A stretch of DNA of 64,000 nucleotides from Micavibrio sp. GTDB taxonomy: Bacteria > Pseudomonadota > Alphaproteobacteria > Micavibrionales > UBA2020. Positions 53,137-61,385 of the stretch are shown piece after piece. The translations under genes and the position numbers were made by a program. The first letter of the stretch is position 1. Each line of letters begins with the position of its first letter. The stretch is from contig JAPWJZ010000009.1 in the NCBI GenBank assembly GCA_028283745.1, positions 62,001 to 126,000 on the forward strand. Reading direction: 5' to 3'. The notes below the pieces were generated by a model. That model had not been told where the DNA came from and did not search any database. It saw only the letters and a program-made list of their open reading frames with translations.

Positions 53137-53643
53137 ATGAAGCCGAAATCGAATAAAGTTTTAAGTGTTCGTAACCTCGCCCTTAGCGCGGCCATAGCTG
53201 GCAGCATCATGTTCCATGTAGCTGCATGGGCAGAAGAAAAGGAAGCACCGACCGCTATTCCCGATACGCCAGCCGCGATTTGGAAGTCAGTTGACGCGGA
53301 GACCGACGAAATGACTAAACTGATTAAAGCGGGAACGCTAGAGGAACTTCATCACCATGCCTTCGCCGTCCGCGATCTGGTGGCCGCATTGCCAGACCAC
53401 TCCGCAACGTTACCGGCAGACAAACTGGCAAAAGTAAAGTCCGACAGCAAGTTTGTCGCAACTTTGGCGTCGAGACTAGATGAATCTGGCGATGCAAAAG
53501 ACAAGACAGCTTCGGAAGCGAATTTAAAGAAGCTGGAAGGCGTTCTCGACATGATTCGAGCGAACTATCCTGATATTCCCCATAGCGATGCAGAAGGCAA
53601 AGCGCCTCCGGCATCCTCAGCGACGCCAGATGAAAAAAAATAG
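53137..53643 (+). CDS. Periplasmic hypothetical protein after the RND pump
   Basis: A 168-residue protein whose ATG abuts the pump stop codon, with GGAG before it. Signal peptide (LALSAAIAGSIMFHVAAWA). The rest is helical: VDAETDEMTKLIKAGTLEEL, HHHAFAVRDLVAALPDH and a Pro/Ala/Lys tail. The HHHAF patch could bind metal. Co-transcribed with the efflux genes; function unknown. Confidence 0.72.
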   Translation: MKPKSNKVLSVRNLALSAAIAGSIMFHVAAWAEEKEAPTAIPDTPAAIWKSVDAETDEMTKLIKAGTLEELHHHAFAVRDLVAALPDHSATLPADKLAKVKSDSKFVATLASRLDESGDAKDKTASEANLKKLEGVLDMIRANYPDIPHSDAEGKAPPASSATPDEKK

Positions 53644-53695
53644 GCCAAGTCTCGTTTGAGTATTAACCTCGATCTTCCATGAACTGGAGATTTAC

Positions 53696-54013
53696 ATGAC
53701 CCCTCCTTCCATTATGCTATCGCGCCGAATATTGCCTTACGTTGTTTTATTATGCCTTTCTTTTTCGCTATCTGCTTGCACCACAGCCAAAGAGGCGGAG
53801 ATGGAAAAGAGTGCGAAAATTAGTTGGTCAAAAGCAAAGGCACTCGCATTGGAAGCGCGGCCTGGGCGAATTAGATATACAGAGTTAGAAAGGGAAAAGG
53901 GCGGCAGCGGCTTACGCTGGTCATTTTATATCCGAGGCGAAGGTGGATGGTACGAAGTAGATATTGATGCTCAAACTGGCAAGGTTCTTGAGAACGAAAT
54001 TTCCAAAGATTGA
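53696..54013 (+). CDS. PepSY-domain lipoprotein
   Basis: A 105-residue lipoprotein (LSFSLSACTT lipobox) with one PepSY domain: SWSKAKALALEARPGRIRYT, then WSFYIRGEGGWYEVDIDAQT. GGAG precedes the ATG. PepSY proteins are periplasmic and often sit in metal-response operons. No partner is evident. Confidence 0.75.
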   Translation: MTPPSIMLSRRILPYVVLLCLSFSLSACTTAKEAEMEKSAKISWSKAKALALEARPGRIRYTELEREKGGSGLRWSFYIRGEGGWYEVDIDAQTGKVLENEISKD

Positions 54014-54064
54014 AGTTAGAGACGGGCCGGAAGAATTGAATTGGCTCTGAAAAAGGAGAATAAA

Positions 54065-54475
54065 ATGAAGAAAGCCTATATTTTTCTAATAGTAACTTTG
54101 GTGGTTGCCTCGTGTACATCTCAACCCCGCCCTTCACCAGAAGCGCTCGTAAAGGGTATTCAATCACGGCAGGAACGTATTTCTATTCTGGCTAAAGAGT
54201 GCGAAGACGAAGTATATGGTAGGCATTTGCAAATTAGCACTCCTCACCAACAGAATTTTAGGGACCGAACTCATATTATAGCCACCCGAAGCGACTGCAA
54301 GGCGCTCGCGGAAACGATCCGCGATAGCAAGAGCGCCACGGAGATCGAATCGTCTTACAAACAATGTTTAACTGAGGCTGAGAAAGGTCGTGGTCGAGCA
54401 GGCCGTCCCAAACAAGGACATATAACACGACAAAAAAGCCTTTGCGTGGCCTTGTACAATGAAAGAAGGGAGTAG
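54065..54475 (+). CDS. Hypothetical lipoprotein
   Basis: About 136 residues. The ATG at 54065 follows AAGGAG. Lipobox VVASCTS, then a helical Cys-containing part (LAKECEDEVYG, RSDCKALAETIRD, SSYKQCLTEAEKG) with a basic end. Cys spacing suggests disulfides. Unknown family. Confidence 0.62.
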   Translation: MKKAYIFLIVTLVVASCTSQPRPSPEALVKGIQSRQERISILAKECEDEVYGRHLQISTPHQQNFRDRTHIIATRSDCKALAETIRDSKSATEIESSYKQCLTEAEKGRGRAGRPKQGHITRQKSLCVALYNERRE

Positions 54476-54478
54476 AAG

Positions 54479-55336
54479 ATGCAGGCAATCATGACGTTCC
54501 GCAAGTTCATTCTTTTGCTGGCATTGCTTGCGTTTTTGCTGCCAGTACCATCGTTCGGCCTTGAGTCCATGGATATGGCCATGCCTCACCACGCCAAGGA
54601 ATCCGGCCAAAAGGCTGTTGCTAACACGATTAAGTTGGAGCTTATTCCTGCCGGAAACTTGGGCGCTGGTAAAAGTACGAAGGTTATGGCGAAGCTGTCG
54701 CGCATTGCCGATGGTTCGCCTGTCCGTCTACGCGATCTAAAGGTTGCTCACACAAAAAAGCTGCATCTGTTAATTGTTGACCCTTCATTAACGGACTACC
54801 ATCATATACATCCAATGGCAGGAAAAAGGCCCGGGGAATTTGTTTTCGACTTTGTGCCACTGAAGAATGACAGCTATCGCATTTGGGCGGATATTGTTCC
54901 CGTAGCAACTGGCAAACAGGAATTTGTTACCGCAGACATGGGAAACGCGGCGAAGCGGAAAGCTGAGGTTGATAAACAGGTCAGTACCCGCGCCCTTGTC
55001 CAAGGCTACGACTTTAAGCTAACACTGGAGAATGAGCCGAAAGCTGGCGAAGCGGTTATGGGGGCAATCCTTGTATCAGATAAGGCAGGTTCGCCTTTCA
55101 CGCAGTTGGAGCCAGTCATGGGGGCGTTTGCGCATGTTGTCGGTTTTGAAGATGATTACGCGACGATTATGCACATCCATCCGATGGGAAAGGAACCTCA
55201 GAATGATAAGGAAAGAGGCGGGCCGGAACTGAAATTCCATTTAGAGCCTAAGTCCGCAGGCTTCATCAAGCTGTTTGCTCAAGTCCGCATCAACGGAAAA
55301 GATATTTTTGTTCCGTTCGGCATTGTTGTGAAATGA
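54479..55336 (+). CDS. Periplasmic His/Met protein of the metal cluster
   Basis: A 285-residue protein starting right after the lipoprotein stop, with GGGAG upstream. Signal peptide to FGLESMDMAM. Two related beta domains: HTKKLHLLIVDPSLTDYHHI (then HPM) and GFEDDYATIMHIHPMGKEP; each ends in a His-Xaa-His-Pro-Met patch likely to bind copper or a similar ion. I do not recognise a named family. Probably a periplasmic metal buffer or chaperone acting with the RND pumps. Confidence 0.72.
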   Translation: MQAIMTFRKFILLLALLAFLLPVPSFGLESMDMAMPHHAKESGQKAVANTIKLELIPAGNLGAGKSTKVMAKLSRIADGSPVRLRDLKVAHTKKLHLLIVDPSLTDYHHIHPMAGKRPGEFVFDFVPLKNDSYRIWADIVPVATGKQEFVTADMGNAAKRKAEVDKQVSTRALVQGYDFKLTLENEPKAGEAVMGAILVSDKAGSPFTQLEPVMGAFAHVVGFEDDYATIMHIHPMGKEPQNDKERGGPELKFHLEPKSAGFIKLFAQVRINGKDIFVPFGIVVK

Positions 55337-55358
55337 CCTAAGACCGACGGAGAAGATA

Positions 55359-56045
55359 ATGCAGATAATAAATATTGAGGGAATGACTTGCCAATCCTGC
55401 GTTCAGAAAATTTCTTCTGCCCTGCGCGACGCAGGGATGGAGGGAAAGGTAAGTTTGAGTCCGCCGACGATAACTTTTGAGAATACAGTTCCCGACCGCA
55501 AAGTACTTGCCGATACACTTTCAAAAGCAGGAAACTATCGCATAAAGGATGAAGTCCCAAGCGCACCACAAGAGAAATCTAAATCATGGATTGAGACATA
55601 TTATCCCATTATTTTGATTGTGGGCTTCATTTCGGTTGTTTCCTTGAAGGGAGTTGATTCTTGGTACGACTGGATGCTCCATTTTATGGCAGGGTTTTTT
55701 ATCGTATTTTCGTTCTTCAAACTTTTGGATTTAAGAGGCTTCAAGGATGCCTATATGACCTATGATCTGCTTGCAAAAGAATGGCAAGCATACGGATATG
55801 TTTATCCTTTTCTTGAGTTGTTATTAGGGCTGGCGTTTCTTTTTCAGATTGGACTCAAAGCAGCTTTATCTTTTTCTGTCCTGCTAATGGCCTTTAGCAG
55901 CTTGGGCGTTATCAAGGCACTTTCTGAGAAGCGAAAAATTAAGTGCGCCTGCTTGGGAACAGTTCTTAACTTGCCTATGTCCACTATTACTCTTGTTGAA
56001 GATTTGGGAATGGTCGTTATGTCCGTCCTAATGTTGGCGTCATAA
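55359..56045 (+). CDS. HMA metal-binding domain fused to MauE/DoxX-like membrane domain
   Basis: A 228-residue protein with GGAG before its ATG. Residues 1-65 form a heavy-metal-associated fold with MTCQSCVQKI (CxxC). Then four membrane helices of the MauE/DoxX type (YYPIILIVGFISVVSLKGV, MLHFMAGFFIVFSFFKLLDL, and two more) with CACLG near the C-terminus. The HMA part could deliver Hg/Cu to the membrane Cys pair. Last gene of the metal cluster, ending 214 bases before the right junction. Confidence 0.8.
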   Translation: MQIINIEGMTCQSCVQKISSALRDAGMEGKVSLSPPTITFENTVPDRKVLADTLSKAGNYRIKDEVPSAPQEKSKSWIETYYPIILIVGFISVVSLKGVDSWYDWMLHFMAGFFIVFSFFKLLDLRGFKDAYMTYDLLAKEWQAYGYVYPFLELLLGLAFLFQIGLKAALSFSVLLMAFSSLGVIKALSEKRKIKCACLGTVLNLPMSTITLVEDLGMVVMSVLMLAS

Positions 56046-56187
56046 AAATCGGATTGTCTGCGCTTGGTTTATTGGGGAATACTCGCCTCCGAATACAATA
56101 ATCCTGAAGCAAAGCGAATGGACTAGCCGAAAATACTAAAAGCGGTAAATTTGGTCATGAACTTTTTGCTAAAAATCCCTTGCAAAC

Positions 56188-56210
56188 TTACACACTTTCT
56201 TACACACTTT
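56188..56210. repeat. Two TTACACACTTT repeats near right end
   Basis: Two 11-bp copies at 12-bp spacing, identical to the copy at 29624. Likely recombinase arm sites inside the right junction. Confidence 0.55.
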
Positions 56211-56258
56211 GACTCGGACAGAAAAAGATCGTTATAACTCAATAGGATATATGCCAAT

Positions 56259-56322
56259 GCTAGTCTCGAAAACTAGAATAGGTGCAAATCTATCGCGAGT
56301 TCGAATCTCGCCCTGTCCGCCA
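56259..56322 (+). pseudogene. 3' half of tRNA-Ser at right junction (attR)
   Basis: From the anticodon stem GCTAG / CTAG with loop CTCGAAA, through a variable arm AATAGGTGCAAATCTAT, T arm GCGAG-TTCGAAT-CTCGC, to the acceptor strand CCTGTCC and GCCA. No D arm or matching GGACAGG precedes it in register; a GGACAG lies further off at 56215. This is the counterpart of the 5' half at 29496. Confidence 0.8.
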
Positions 56323-56499
56323 TTTGCTTTTTCAAACCACTTCTGAACGCTAGATTATATGCACAATGTCTACAAAGTATGGATCGCCCCTGAAGATTTA
56401 AAAGTTTTTCAGGCCTGGGCAGAGGCTTATCCACCACAGCAATAGGAACTGGATCGTCGGAAACGTATAGAAAAAGCCCTGCCGTAAAGCTACTTACAA

Positions 56500-56985
56500 T
56501 TAGTCTGGCGGCTGTATAAACTTGGTCTTTTTAAGAGTTTGCTGACCATCCACGCGCCTTTGATCTAAGAATTTTTTAATATAAGAGGTAGTTTTTCTAT
56601 CTTCTAAAACATGAATGATGGACTCGAAGAAATAGTCCTTCACCTTGTCCTTGTATTTTTCCCTTATGTTTTTCTTCCTCTGCGCCATTTCCTCCGGAGA
56701 TATATTTAGCTCAATAATGCCAAACTTTGTTCCATCCTCTACAATTTGCATAGATTTTTTCATGGCATATGTTTCATCAATTCCGTCTCTATTGTAGGAC
56801 TCCACTACAAATTTTTTTGCTTGTTCCCCTAGATCAATTATATAAGCGTCTTTTATCTCTTCCGGTAAAAACTCTGCTAGAATTTTATCCCAAACAGGAA
56901 GGGCTTTCCCCCAAATAACCGCCAAAGAATAGGGTTGCTGACTTTTTGCCAGCTTGTCCCAATCTTTTTTGAGGTTTCTTTTCAC
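56500..56985 (-). CDS. Hypothetical protein, end of glycosyltransferase operon
   Basis: A 161-residue Lys/Glu-rich protein (MKRNLKKDWDKLAKSQQPYS; KKNIREKYKDKVKDYFFESI). No signal, no membrane helix, no recognised domain. Its ATG overlaps the glycosyltransferase stop (56982-56985), so co-translated. Clearly AT-rich. Confidence 0.65.
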   Translation of the reverse strand: MKRNLKKDWDKLAKSQQPYSLAVIWGKALPVWDKILAEFLPEEIKDAYIIDLGEQAKKFVVESYNRDGIDETYAMKKSMQIVEDGTKFGIIELNISPEEMAQRKKNIREKYKDKVKDYFFESIIHVLEDRKTTSYIKKFLDQRRVDGQQTLKKTKFIQPPD

Positions 56986-57785
56986 ATAGCCCCATTGAAT
57001 TTTGGGACGGATGGATTGCTTTTATAAGCAACATCATTACTGGGCTTTTCTACCGACAATGAACGCCTGAAAAGGAAAGACATGAAGTAGTCACCCGCCA
57101 GGATTTCGTCTTTCGATAGTGAGCGTAAAAAACTTACCTGATCTCTGGATTTTATCGTATCGTTTGACATCATATAACAAAGAGAATTTTGATTTAGATT
57201 CTCTTTGTGATTTTCATCTGTCGTTTTTGCCGCAAACTTCTCTGGCTCACTCCAATGTATGGGGCATATTAATTCAGTAGGCAGATAAGTTACAGTTTCC
57301 GAATGCGCTTCTACAGCAGGCACTAGAGGCACCGTTGCCAAATCCAGCCAAGCCAATTTTTTTCCAGAGCGTAGGGTTTCGCAAATCCCTTTATAAAGAT
57401 CACTGACGACAGGGCCGTGCGCTGGTGAAGCAATAAAATTTGTTTGGATTTCTCCATCGTCCTGGTGGACAACGACAAAGCCTGTTTTTTCCGCAGCCTG
57501 AAATACTGGTTCCAAAGACTGCATAACGATACAATCAACATCAAAATATAGACCGCCATGCTCTTTTAGAAGATATGCTCGAATAAAATCGGAACGTTGA
57601 ACAGGCGTCAGTCGATCCAGATCGATGTCTTTATCGTGCTTGAAAAGTTTATTAAAGCCATCTCTGTCGAGAACACGCACTTCCGCATCACCAGCATGGG
57701 CTTTTACTGTTGCCATGCACAGAGCTAAATATTCCGGAAGCGGCCCTTCCCAATATTGCCAAATTACACGGTTGATTTCTGTCAT
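56982..57785 (-). CDS. GT32-type glycosyltransferase (DXD)
   Basis: A 267-residue enzyme. Starts VIWQYWEGPLPEYLALCMAT (nucleotide-sugar pocket of capsular-type/OCH1 family), with the divalent-metal motif GGLYFDVDCIVMQSL near residue 80. Such enzymes add hexoses to polysaccharide, lipid or small acceptors. Overlaps the phosphotransferase stop by four bases, so coupled to it. Confidence 0.83.
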   Translation of the reverse strand: MTEINRVIWQYWEGPLPEYLALCMATVKAHAGDAEVRVLDRDGFNKLFKHDKDIDLDRLTPVQRSDFIRAYLLKEHGGLYFDVDCIVMQSLEPVFQAAEKTGFVVVHQDDGEIQTNFIASPAHGPVVSDLYKGICETLRSGKKLAWLDLATVPLVPAVEAHSETVTYLPTELICPIHWSEPEKFAAKTTDENHKENLNQNSLCYMMSNDTIKSRDQVSFLRSLSKDEILAGDYFMSFLFRRSLSVEKPSNDVAYKSNPSVPKFNGAM

Positions 57786-58750
57786 TTGTTCATCCCCCTA
57801 TGTATTTTTATTTTGGGACCATCCTTTAAGGTCGCCGGCATGTAGGCCGAAATCATTTCTTTAAAACTCGCAATAAGTGACTTATTAAATGGAGCGCGCA
57901 TGTCTTCACCCGCAACTTCATTGTGCAAAATATAATCTGCCAACGTCGTCATGATAGATAGTTTTACAGCATCCTTATTCAGCTCTATGCCTGTTTCCGT
58001 CTTGTATCCATCAAGCACACATGAAAGCCTGGCATCAGGCGCCAGAGGCAAATTAATGAAATTCGTTCCATAGTGGAAAAAATCATCTTCGCGCCGGCCA
58101 ACGGCAGTATTTGACCAATCGACCAGACCCGTGATTTCATTTTGCTCATTCACAAGAATGTTATTTGGCGCTGCATCCGTGTGTAAAAGAACAATAGGCG
58201 CTGTGGCGGTTTTGAACTTAAGATGAAGCTCTTTCAAAACATCTATTTCATTCTTTGGAATGGAACGTATCTCGTGTTTTTCCAAGGCTGCAAAAAACGA
58301 TGTGGTAATATTTTCAAATTCATACAGCTTGGATGGGGGTATAGCCTCAGCATTTGCATGAAGCTTTCCTATCATTCTTCCGCATTGACGATAAAAGTCT
58401 TCATCTAAAGACTGGAAATCCGGCTGAGAGCCAGACAGTTTTGTCATGCGAATGGCAGCAACAAATGAATCCGCTCCACATTGAACAGGGGATGAAAACT
58501 TTATAAATTCGATCTTTTTAGGAATTTCACAGGGGGCGAAGCCGTACTGTTCGAGCAAATCTAGAGTTCGGTTTTCCGCTTCCGCATTCTGCAAGCTACG
58601 TTCACATCGATTAGCGCGGTTGAGAAACATTTTAACGATAGAGTCGCCGTCTTCAACGATGACGGCCTCAAATCCACGGGCAATGACGCGGGCATTGTTT
58701 CCCAACGCCAATGACGTTGTTTTCAAAGCTGTTTGGTCGAATTCCCCCAC
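57782..58750 (-). CDS. APH/choline-kinase-like phosphotransferase
   Basis: A 322-residue kinase fold. GTG start at 58750 after GGGGG. Brenner-type catalytic site LLHTDAAPNNILVNEQNEI (HxDxxxxN) followed by GLVDWSNTAVGRREDDF (metal Asp). These kinases phosphorylate aminoglycosides, choline, homoserine or sugars; the substrate is not evident. First gene of the three-gene minus operon, divergent from the HD gene across a perfect palindrome. Confidence 0.83.
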   Translation of the reverse strand: MGEFDQTALKTTSLALGNNARVIARGFEAVIVEDGDSIVKMFLNRANRCERSLQNAEAENRTLDLLEQYGFAPCEIPKKIEFIKFSSPVQCGADSFVAAIRMTKLSGSQPDFQSLDEDFYRQCGRMIGKLHANAEAIPPSKLYEFENITTSFFAALEKHEIRSIPKNEIDVLKELHLKFKTATAPIVLLHTDAAPNNILVNEQNEITGLVDWSNTAVGRREDDFFHYGTNFINLPLAPDARLSCVLDGYKTETGIELNKDAVKLSIMTTLADYILHNEVAGEDMRAPFNKSLIASFKEMISAYMPATLKDGPKIKIHRGMNK

Positions 58751-58763
58751 TATGCCCCCGACT

Positions 58764-58801
58764 AAAATTAATCATTATTATGTATATTAATGATTAATTT
58801 T
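58764..58801. promoter_or_regulatory. Perfect inverted repeat between phosphotransferase and HD genes
   Basis: Arms AAAATTAATCATTA and its exact complement (14 bp) flank a 10-base spacer in the 106-bp gap between divergent starts. Being upstream of both genes it is probably an operator. No regulator gene is adjacent. Confidence 0.65.
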
Positions 58802-58856
58802 AAGTTAATAAATCAAGCACCATCACATATTTACATATATGGGGAGTTCGAATATA

Positions 58857-59552
58857 ATGCTTTTCATGGATCAGGTTCTAAAAAAAATAACTGATGTTTT
58901 TACAGGAATCTACCAAGGTGCTGGCGACGCTGTATTTAACGAGGCCAATGAAGCTGATCGCCCCTCACTTAAAGCTGCTTTCAATTACGCCGCCAAAAAG
59001 CATGAGGGACAGACGCGCCGTGGGCAACAACCAAGGCCTTATACCGACCATTTGCTGATGGTATGGTTTCTCACCCATATATCCGGCCAGAGCCTTGAGG
59101 CACAGCAGGCCGCTTTGCTGCACGATGTCGCAGAAGATTGTTTAAAAAACGCTGAAACACAGGAAGATATTCTCAAAGAGATTAAAAATCTTTTTGGCGA
59201 GAATGTATCCAGCATTTGCCGCGACTTAACATTGCCACTAGGTATGGAAGACACAGACGAAGCTGAACTGGATTTTATCAGTAAAATTCCAAAGGGATCA
59301 CAACCAATAAAATCCTGCGATAACCTGGCTAACCTATGGGACGCAATTCATGACACGCCTAAAAAGTGGACAGGTGATCGCATTAAAGAAGATGTGGTCT
59401 TTCGCAGCCAAATCAAAGATCTGGTTACACAACCCGCATCTTTGCTGGATAAGCTTTTTGCTGCCGTATCCACTCTTGCGGGCGAACCTAAGTCCCCTGT
59501 ATTGAAACAAAGCCGGATCGTTGTGCGGCCTCCTCAGCCGCCCAAGCCCTAA
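58857..59552 (+). CDS. HD-domain phosphohydrolase, (p)ppGpp-hydrolase-like
   Basis: About 231 residues from ATG 58857 (GGGAG ten bases upstream; alternatives 58839 and 58866). The first part matches SpoT/MESH1-like HD hydrolases: AFNYAAKKHEGQTRRGQQPR, PYTDHLLMVWFL, AALLHDVAEDCLK (HDxxED), and IKSCDNLANLWDA (KxxDxxxN). The synthetase domain is absent. Possibly a small alarmone hydrolase or a hydrolase of another nucleotide. Its stop abuts the stop of the convergent ArgRS gene without a gap. Confidence 0.8.
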   Translation: MLFMDQVLKKITDVFTGIYQGAGDAVFNEANEADRPSLKAAFNYAAKKHEGQTRRGQQPRPYTDHLLMVWFLTHISGQSLEAQQAALLHDVAEDCLKNAETQEDILKEIKNLFGENVSSICRDLTLPLGMEDTDEAELDFISKIPKGSQPIKSCDNLANLWDAIHDTPKKWTGDRIKEDVVFRSQIKDLVTQPASLLDKLFAAVSTLAGEPKSPVLKQSRIVVRPPQPPKP

Positions 59553-61331
59553 TTAAGACGCGAGGCTTTGCGGCTTTGGCGCACGAAGCATCTTTTTCGG
59601 CACGGAAATAGCCAAGCATTCCAGAGATTTTTTCAAAGTTTCCTGTGTTTTCTGCGTCAGATACAAGCGGAAATTTCTCAATTCTGCATTGTCTTCCGTA
59701 GCTATCGGACAATCATGGTAAAAAACGCTAAACTTGTTTGCCAAGTCATACGCATATTCACACAGATCGCTGGGCATTCTTTTATCAAAAGACCGCTGGA
59801 GGGCAGCAGGTAGTCCCATCAAGCTCAAGGTAAGAGCGCGTTCCGCTTTATTGGCGAAGCTTTTTACTACTGGCGCAGACAAAGTCTCATCAACACCGGC
59901 TTTCTCCAAGACAGAGCCAGCGCGAACGGCCGCATATTGGATATAAGGCCCAGTTTTACCGTCAAAACGGATAAATTCGTTCAAGTCGAATACATAGTCT
60001 GTTGTGCGAAGGTTGGACAAGTCACCAAACTTGATTGCCGCAACGGCAATTTTGGCAACCATGTCCTTTATTTCCTTGTCGGCTGGCTCTGCCGAAAAAC
60101 CAGCCTCGTGTAATGCGTGATCGATAGCACTTTGAATAAGGTCACCCAAACGCATGACGCCGCCCGCACGGGTTTTAAAAGGCTTACCGTCTTTTCCATT
60201 CATAGTTCCAAAGCCGATATGCTCAAGGGCATCTTCTTTTATATAGCCAGCCTGACCAGCGGCACGGAACACTTGGGTAAAATGTAGAGACTGGCGCTGA
60301 TCGACAACGTACAAAATTCGATCCGGCTTATAGTCACGAACGCGCTGAAAAATAGTCGCAAGATCAGTCGTCGCATACGTCGCCGCACCATCTTTTTTGC
60401 GCAAGATCAGGGGAGGCATTTCTGTTTTATCTTGCTCGCGCGCAACATCAATAACAATTGCGCCCTGGCTTTCTTCAGAAATTCCAGCTTTGGATAGGCC
60501 GTCAATAACCTCATGAGAGGAAGCATCGGCATCCGATTCCCCTAACCAAAGGTCAAAATCAACATCAAGCGCGCTGAAATCTATTTTGATACTCTCAATG
60601 GAGAGATCAACGAAATGCCTCCATAGTTTTCGATATCCAGGATGCCCGCCTTGCAGTTGCGCCGTAGCTTCGCGGGCTTTTTCAGCAAAAGCCTCGTTCT
60701 CTTTAAATTGTGCAGCCGCTTGGGGATAGAGCGTGTTTAACTCCGCTGCAGACAAAGGCGGCTTTCCTATTTCGTCTGATGGGCTAAACTTATCATTAAA
60801 GTAGGGCCATTCAGGATGGTCATCTTTTAGCTTTGCAATCAGCATCCCCATCGGGGTTCCCCAATCACCCATATGAATATCTGCGATAACATCATGCCCT
60901 AACTCTCTGGCGATACGTTTAATGGCTTCACCAATGATTGCAGAGCGTAAATGGCCTACATGAAGCGGCTTCGCAACATTAGGTCCACCGTAATCAATAA
61001 TGATTTTCTGTGGTGCGGGATTTTCGCGCTTCTCTGTCTTTCCGCTTAAGAATGTATCGATAATGAATTCATCGGACAGCGTAAGATTAACAAAGCCTGG
61101 GCCATCAACCGTTACTTGAGAGAAAATTCCGGTATTCTCTAAGGCACCCTTCATTTCATGGGCGATATCCAGCGGGCGACGCTTCAATACTTTTGCGGCT
61201 TGGAGCGCCCCATTACATTGCAAATCCGAAAGATCGGCACGATTGCTGATCGAGACAGCACCAAGCGATTTATCAAGGCCAAAGGCCTCGAAAACTTTGC
61301 CTACTTTTTCATTCACCAGAGATAACACCAT
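59553..61331 (-). CDS. argS: Arginyl-tRNA synthetase (island copy)
   Basis: A 592-residue class I synthetase charging tRNA-Arg. N-terminal Add1 domain, HIGH motif in PNVAKPLHVGHLRSAIIGEA, catalytic GDWGTPMGMLIAKL, editing-free core VVDQRQSLHFTQVF, KMSK-equivalent NGKDGKPFKTRAGG (as usual for ArgRS), and a DALR anticodon-binding domain ending in RNFRLYLTQKTQETLKK. Starts with GAGGG before its ATG and has its own promoter. It lies in an AT-rich accessory block next to kinase, nucleotidyltransferase and glycosyltransferase genes, not in a housekeeping setting. Confidence 0.9.
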   Translation of the reverse strand: MVLSLVNEKVGKVFEAFGLDKSLGAVSISNRADLSDLQCNGALQAAKVLKRRPLDIAHEMKGALENTGIFSQVTVDGPGFVNLTLSDEFIIDTFLSGKTEKRENPAPQKIIIDYGGPNVAKPLHVGHLRSAIIGEAIKRIARELGHDVIADIHMGDWGTPMGMLIAKLKDDHPEWPYFNDKFSPSDEIGKPPLSAAELNTLYPQAAAQFKENEAFAEKAREATAQLQGGHPGYRKLWRHFVDLSIESIKIDFSALDVDFDLWLGESDADASSHEVIDGLSKAGISEESQGAIVIDVAREQDKTEMPPLILRKKDGAATYATTDLATIFQRVRDYKPDRILYVVDQRQSLHFTQVFRAAGQAGYIKEDALEHIGFGTMNGKDGKPFKTRAGGVMRLGDLIQSAIDHALHEAGFSAEPADKEIKDMVAKIAVAAIKFGDLSNLRTTDYVFDLNEFIRFDGKTGPYIQYAAVRAGSVLEKAGVDETLSAPVVKSFANKAERALTLSLMGLPAALQRSFDKRMPSDLCEYAYDLANKFSVFYHDCPIATEDNAELRNFRLYLTQKTQETLKKSLECLAISVPKKMLRAPKPQSLAS

Positions 61332-61356
61332 ATTGACCCTCTATTTTTTTCGCTGA

Positions 61357-61385
61357 AACATATAAGCAAATATATGAAAAGTCAA
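61357..61385 (-). promoter_or_regulatory. ArgRS promoter, overlapping a small hairpin
   Basis: TTGACT (61380-61385) and TATGTT (61357-61362), spacing 17 bp, on the minus strand. The -35 lies in one arm of an inverted repeat AAGTCAA-N5-TTGACTT (61379-61397) at the end of the upstream gene, which could be a terminator or an operator. Confidence 0.6.

Larger units (their letters stand above)
29522..56271. mobile_element. Integrated mobilizable metal-resistance element in tRNA-Ser
   Basis: Bounded by the two halves of a split tRNA-Ser sharing a 13-bp near-identical core. A tyrosine recombinase lies at the left end, and TTACACACTTT repeats lie inside both ends. Cargo: tRNA-Ser(CGA), ars operon, antirestriction gene, MobC-like/relaxase pair, AbiE-type toxin-antitoxin, two RND metal efflux systems and accessory periplasmic proteins. 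No type IV secretion genes are present, so it would be mobilizable rather than self-conjugative. Base composition is more AT-rich than the chromosome to the left. Confidence 0.78.
56046..56499. other. Right-end region of element, no gene
   Basis: Holds the two TTACACACTTT repeats, the right tRNA half and, after it, a 28-codon frame (56359-56445) with no support. Nothing else recognisable. Confidence 0.6.

Noticed and set aside
56215-56322. Possibility that GGACAG at 56215 is the 5' end of a complete divergent tRNA-Ser
   Set aside because: Six acceptor pairs are possible, but the stretch to the anticodon stem is about 17 bases too long and has no GGCCGAG-type D arm.
56359-56445. 28-codon frame just right of attR
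   Set aside because: No ribosome-binding site and no similarity; too short to support.
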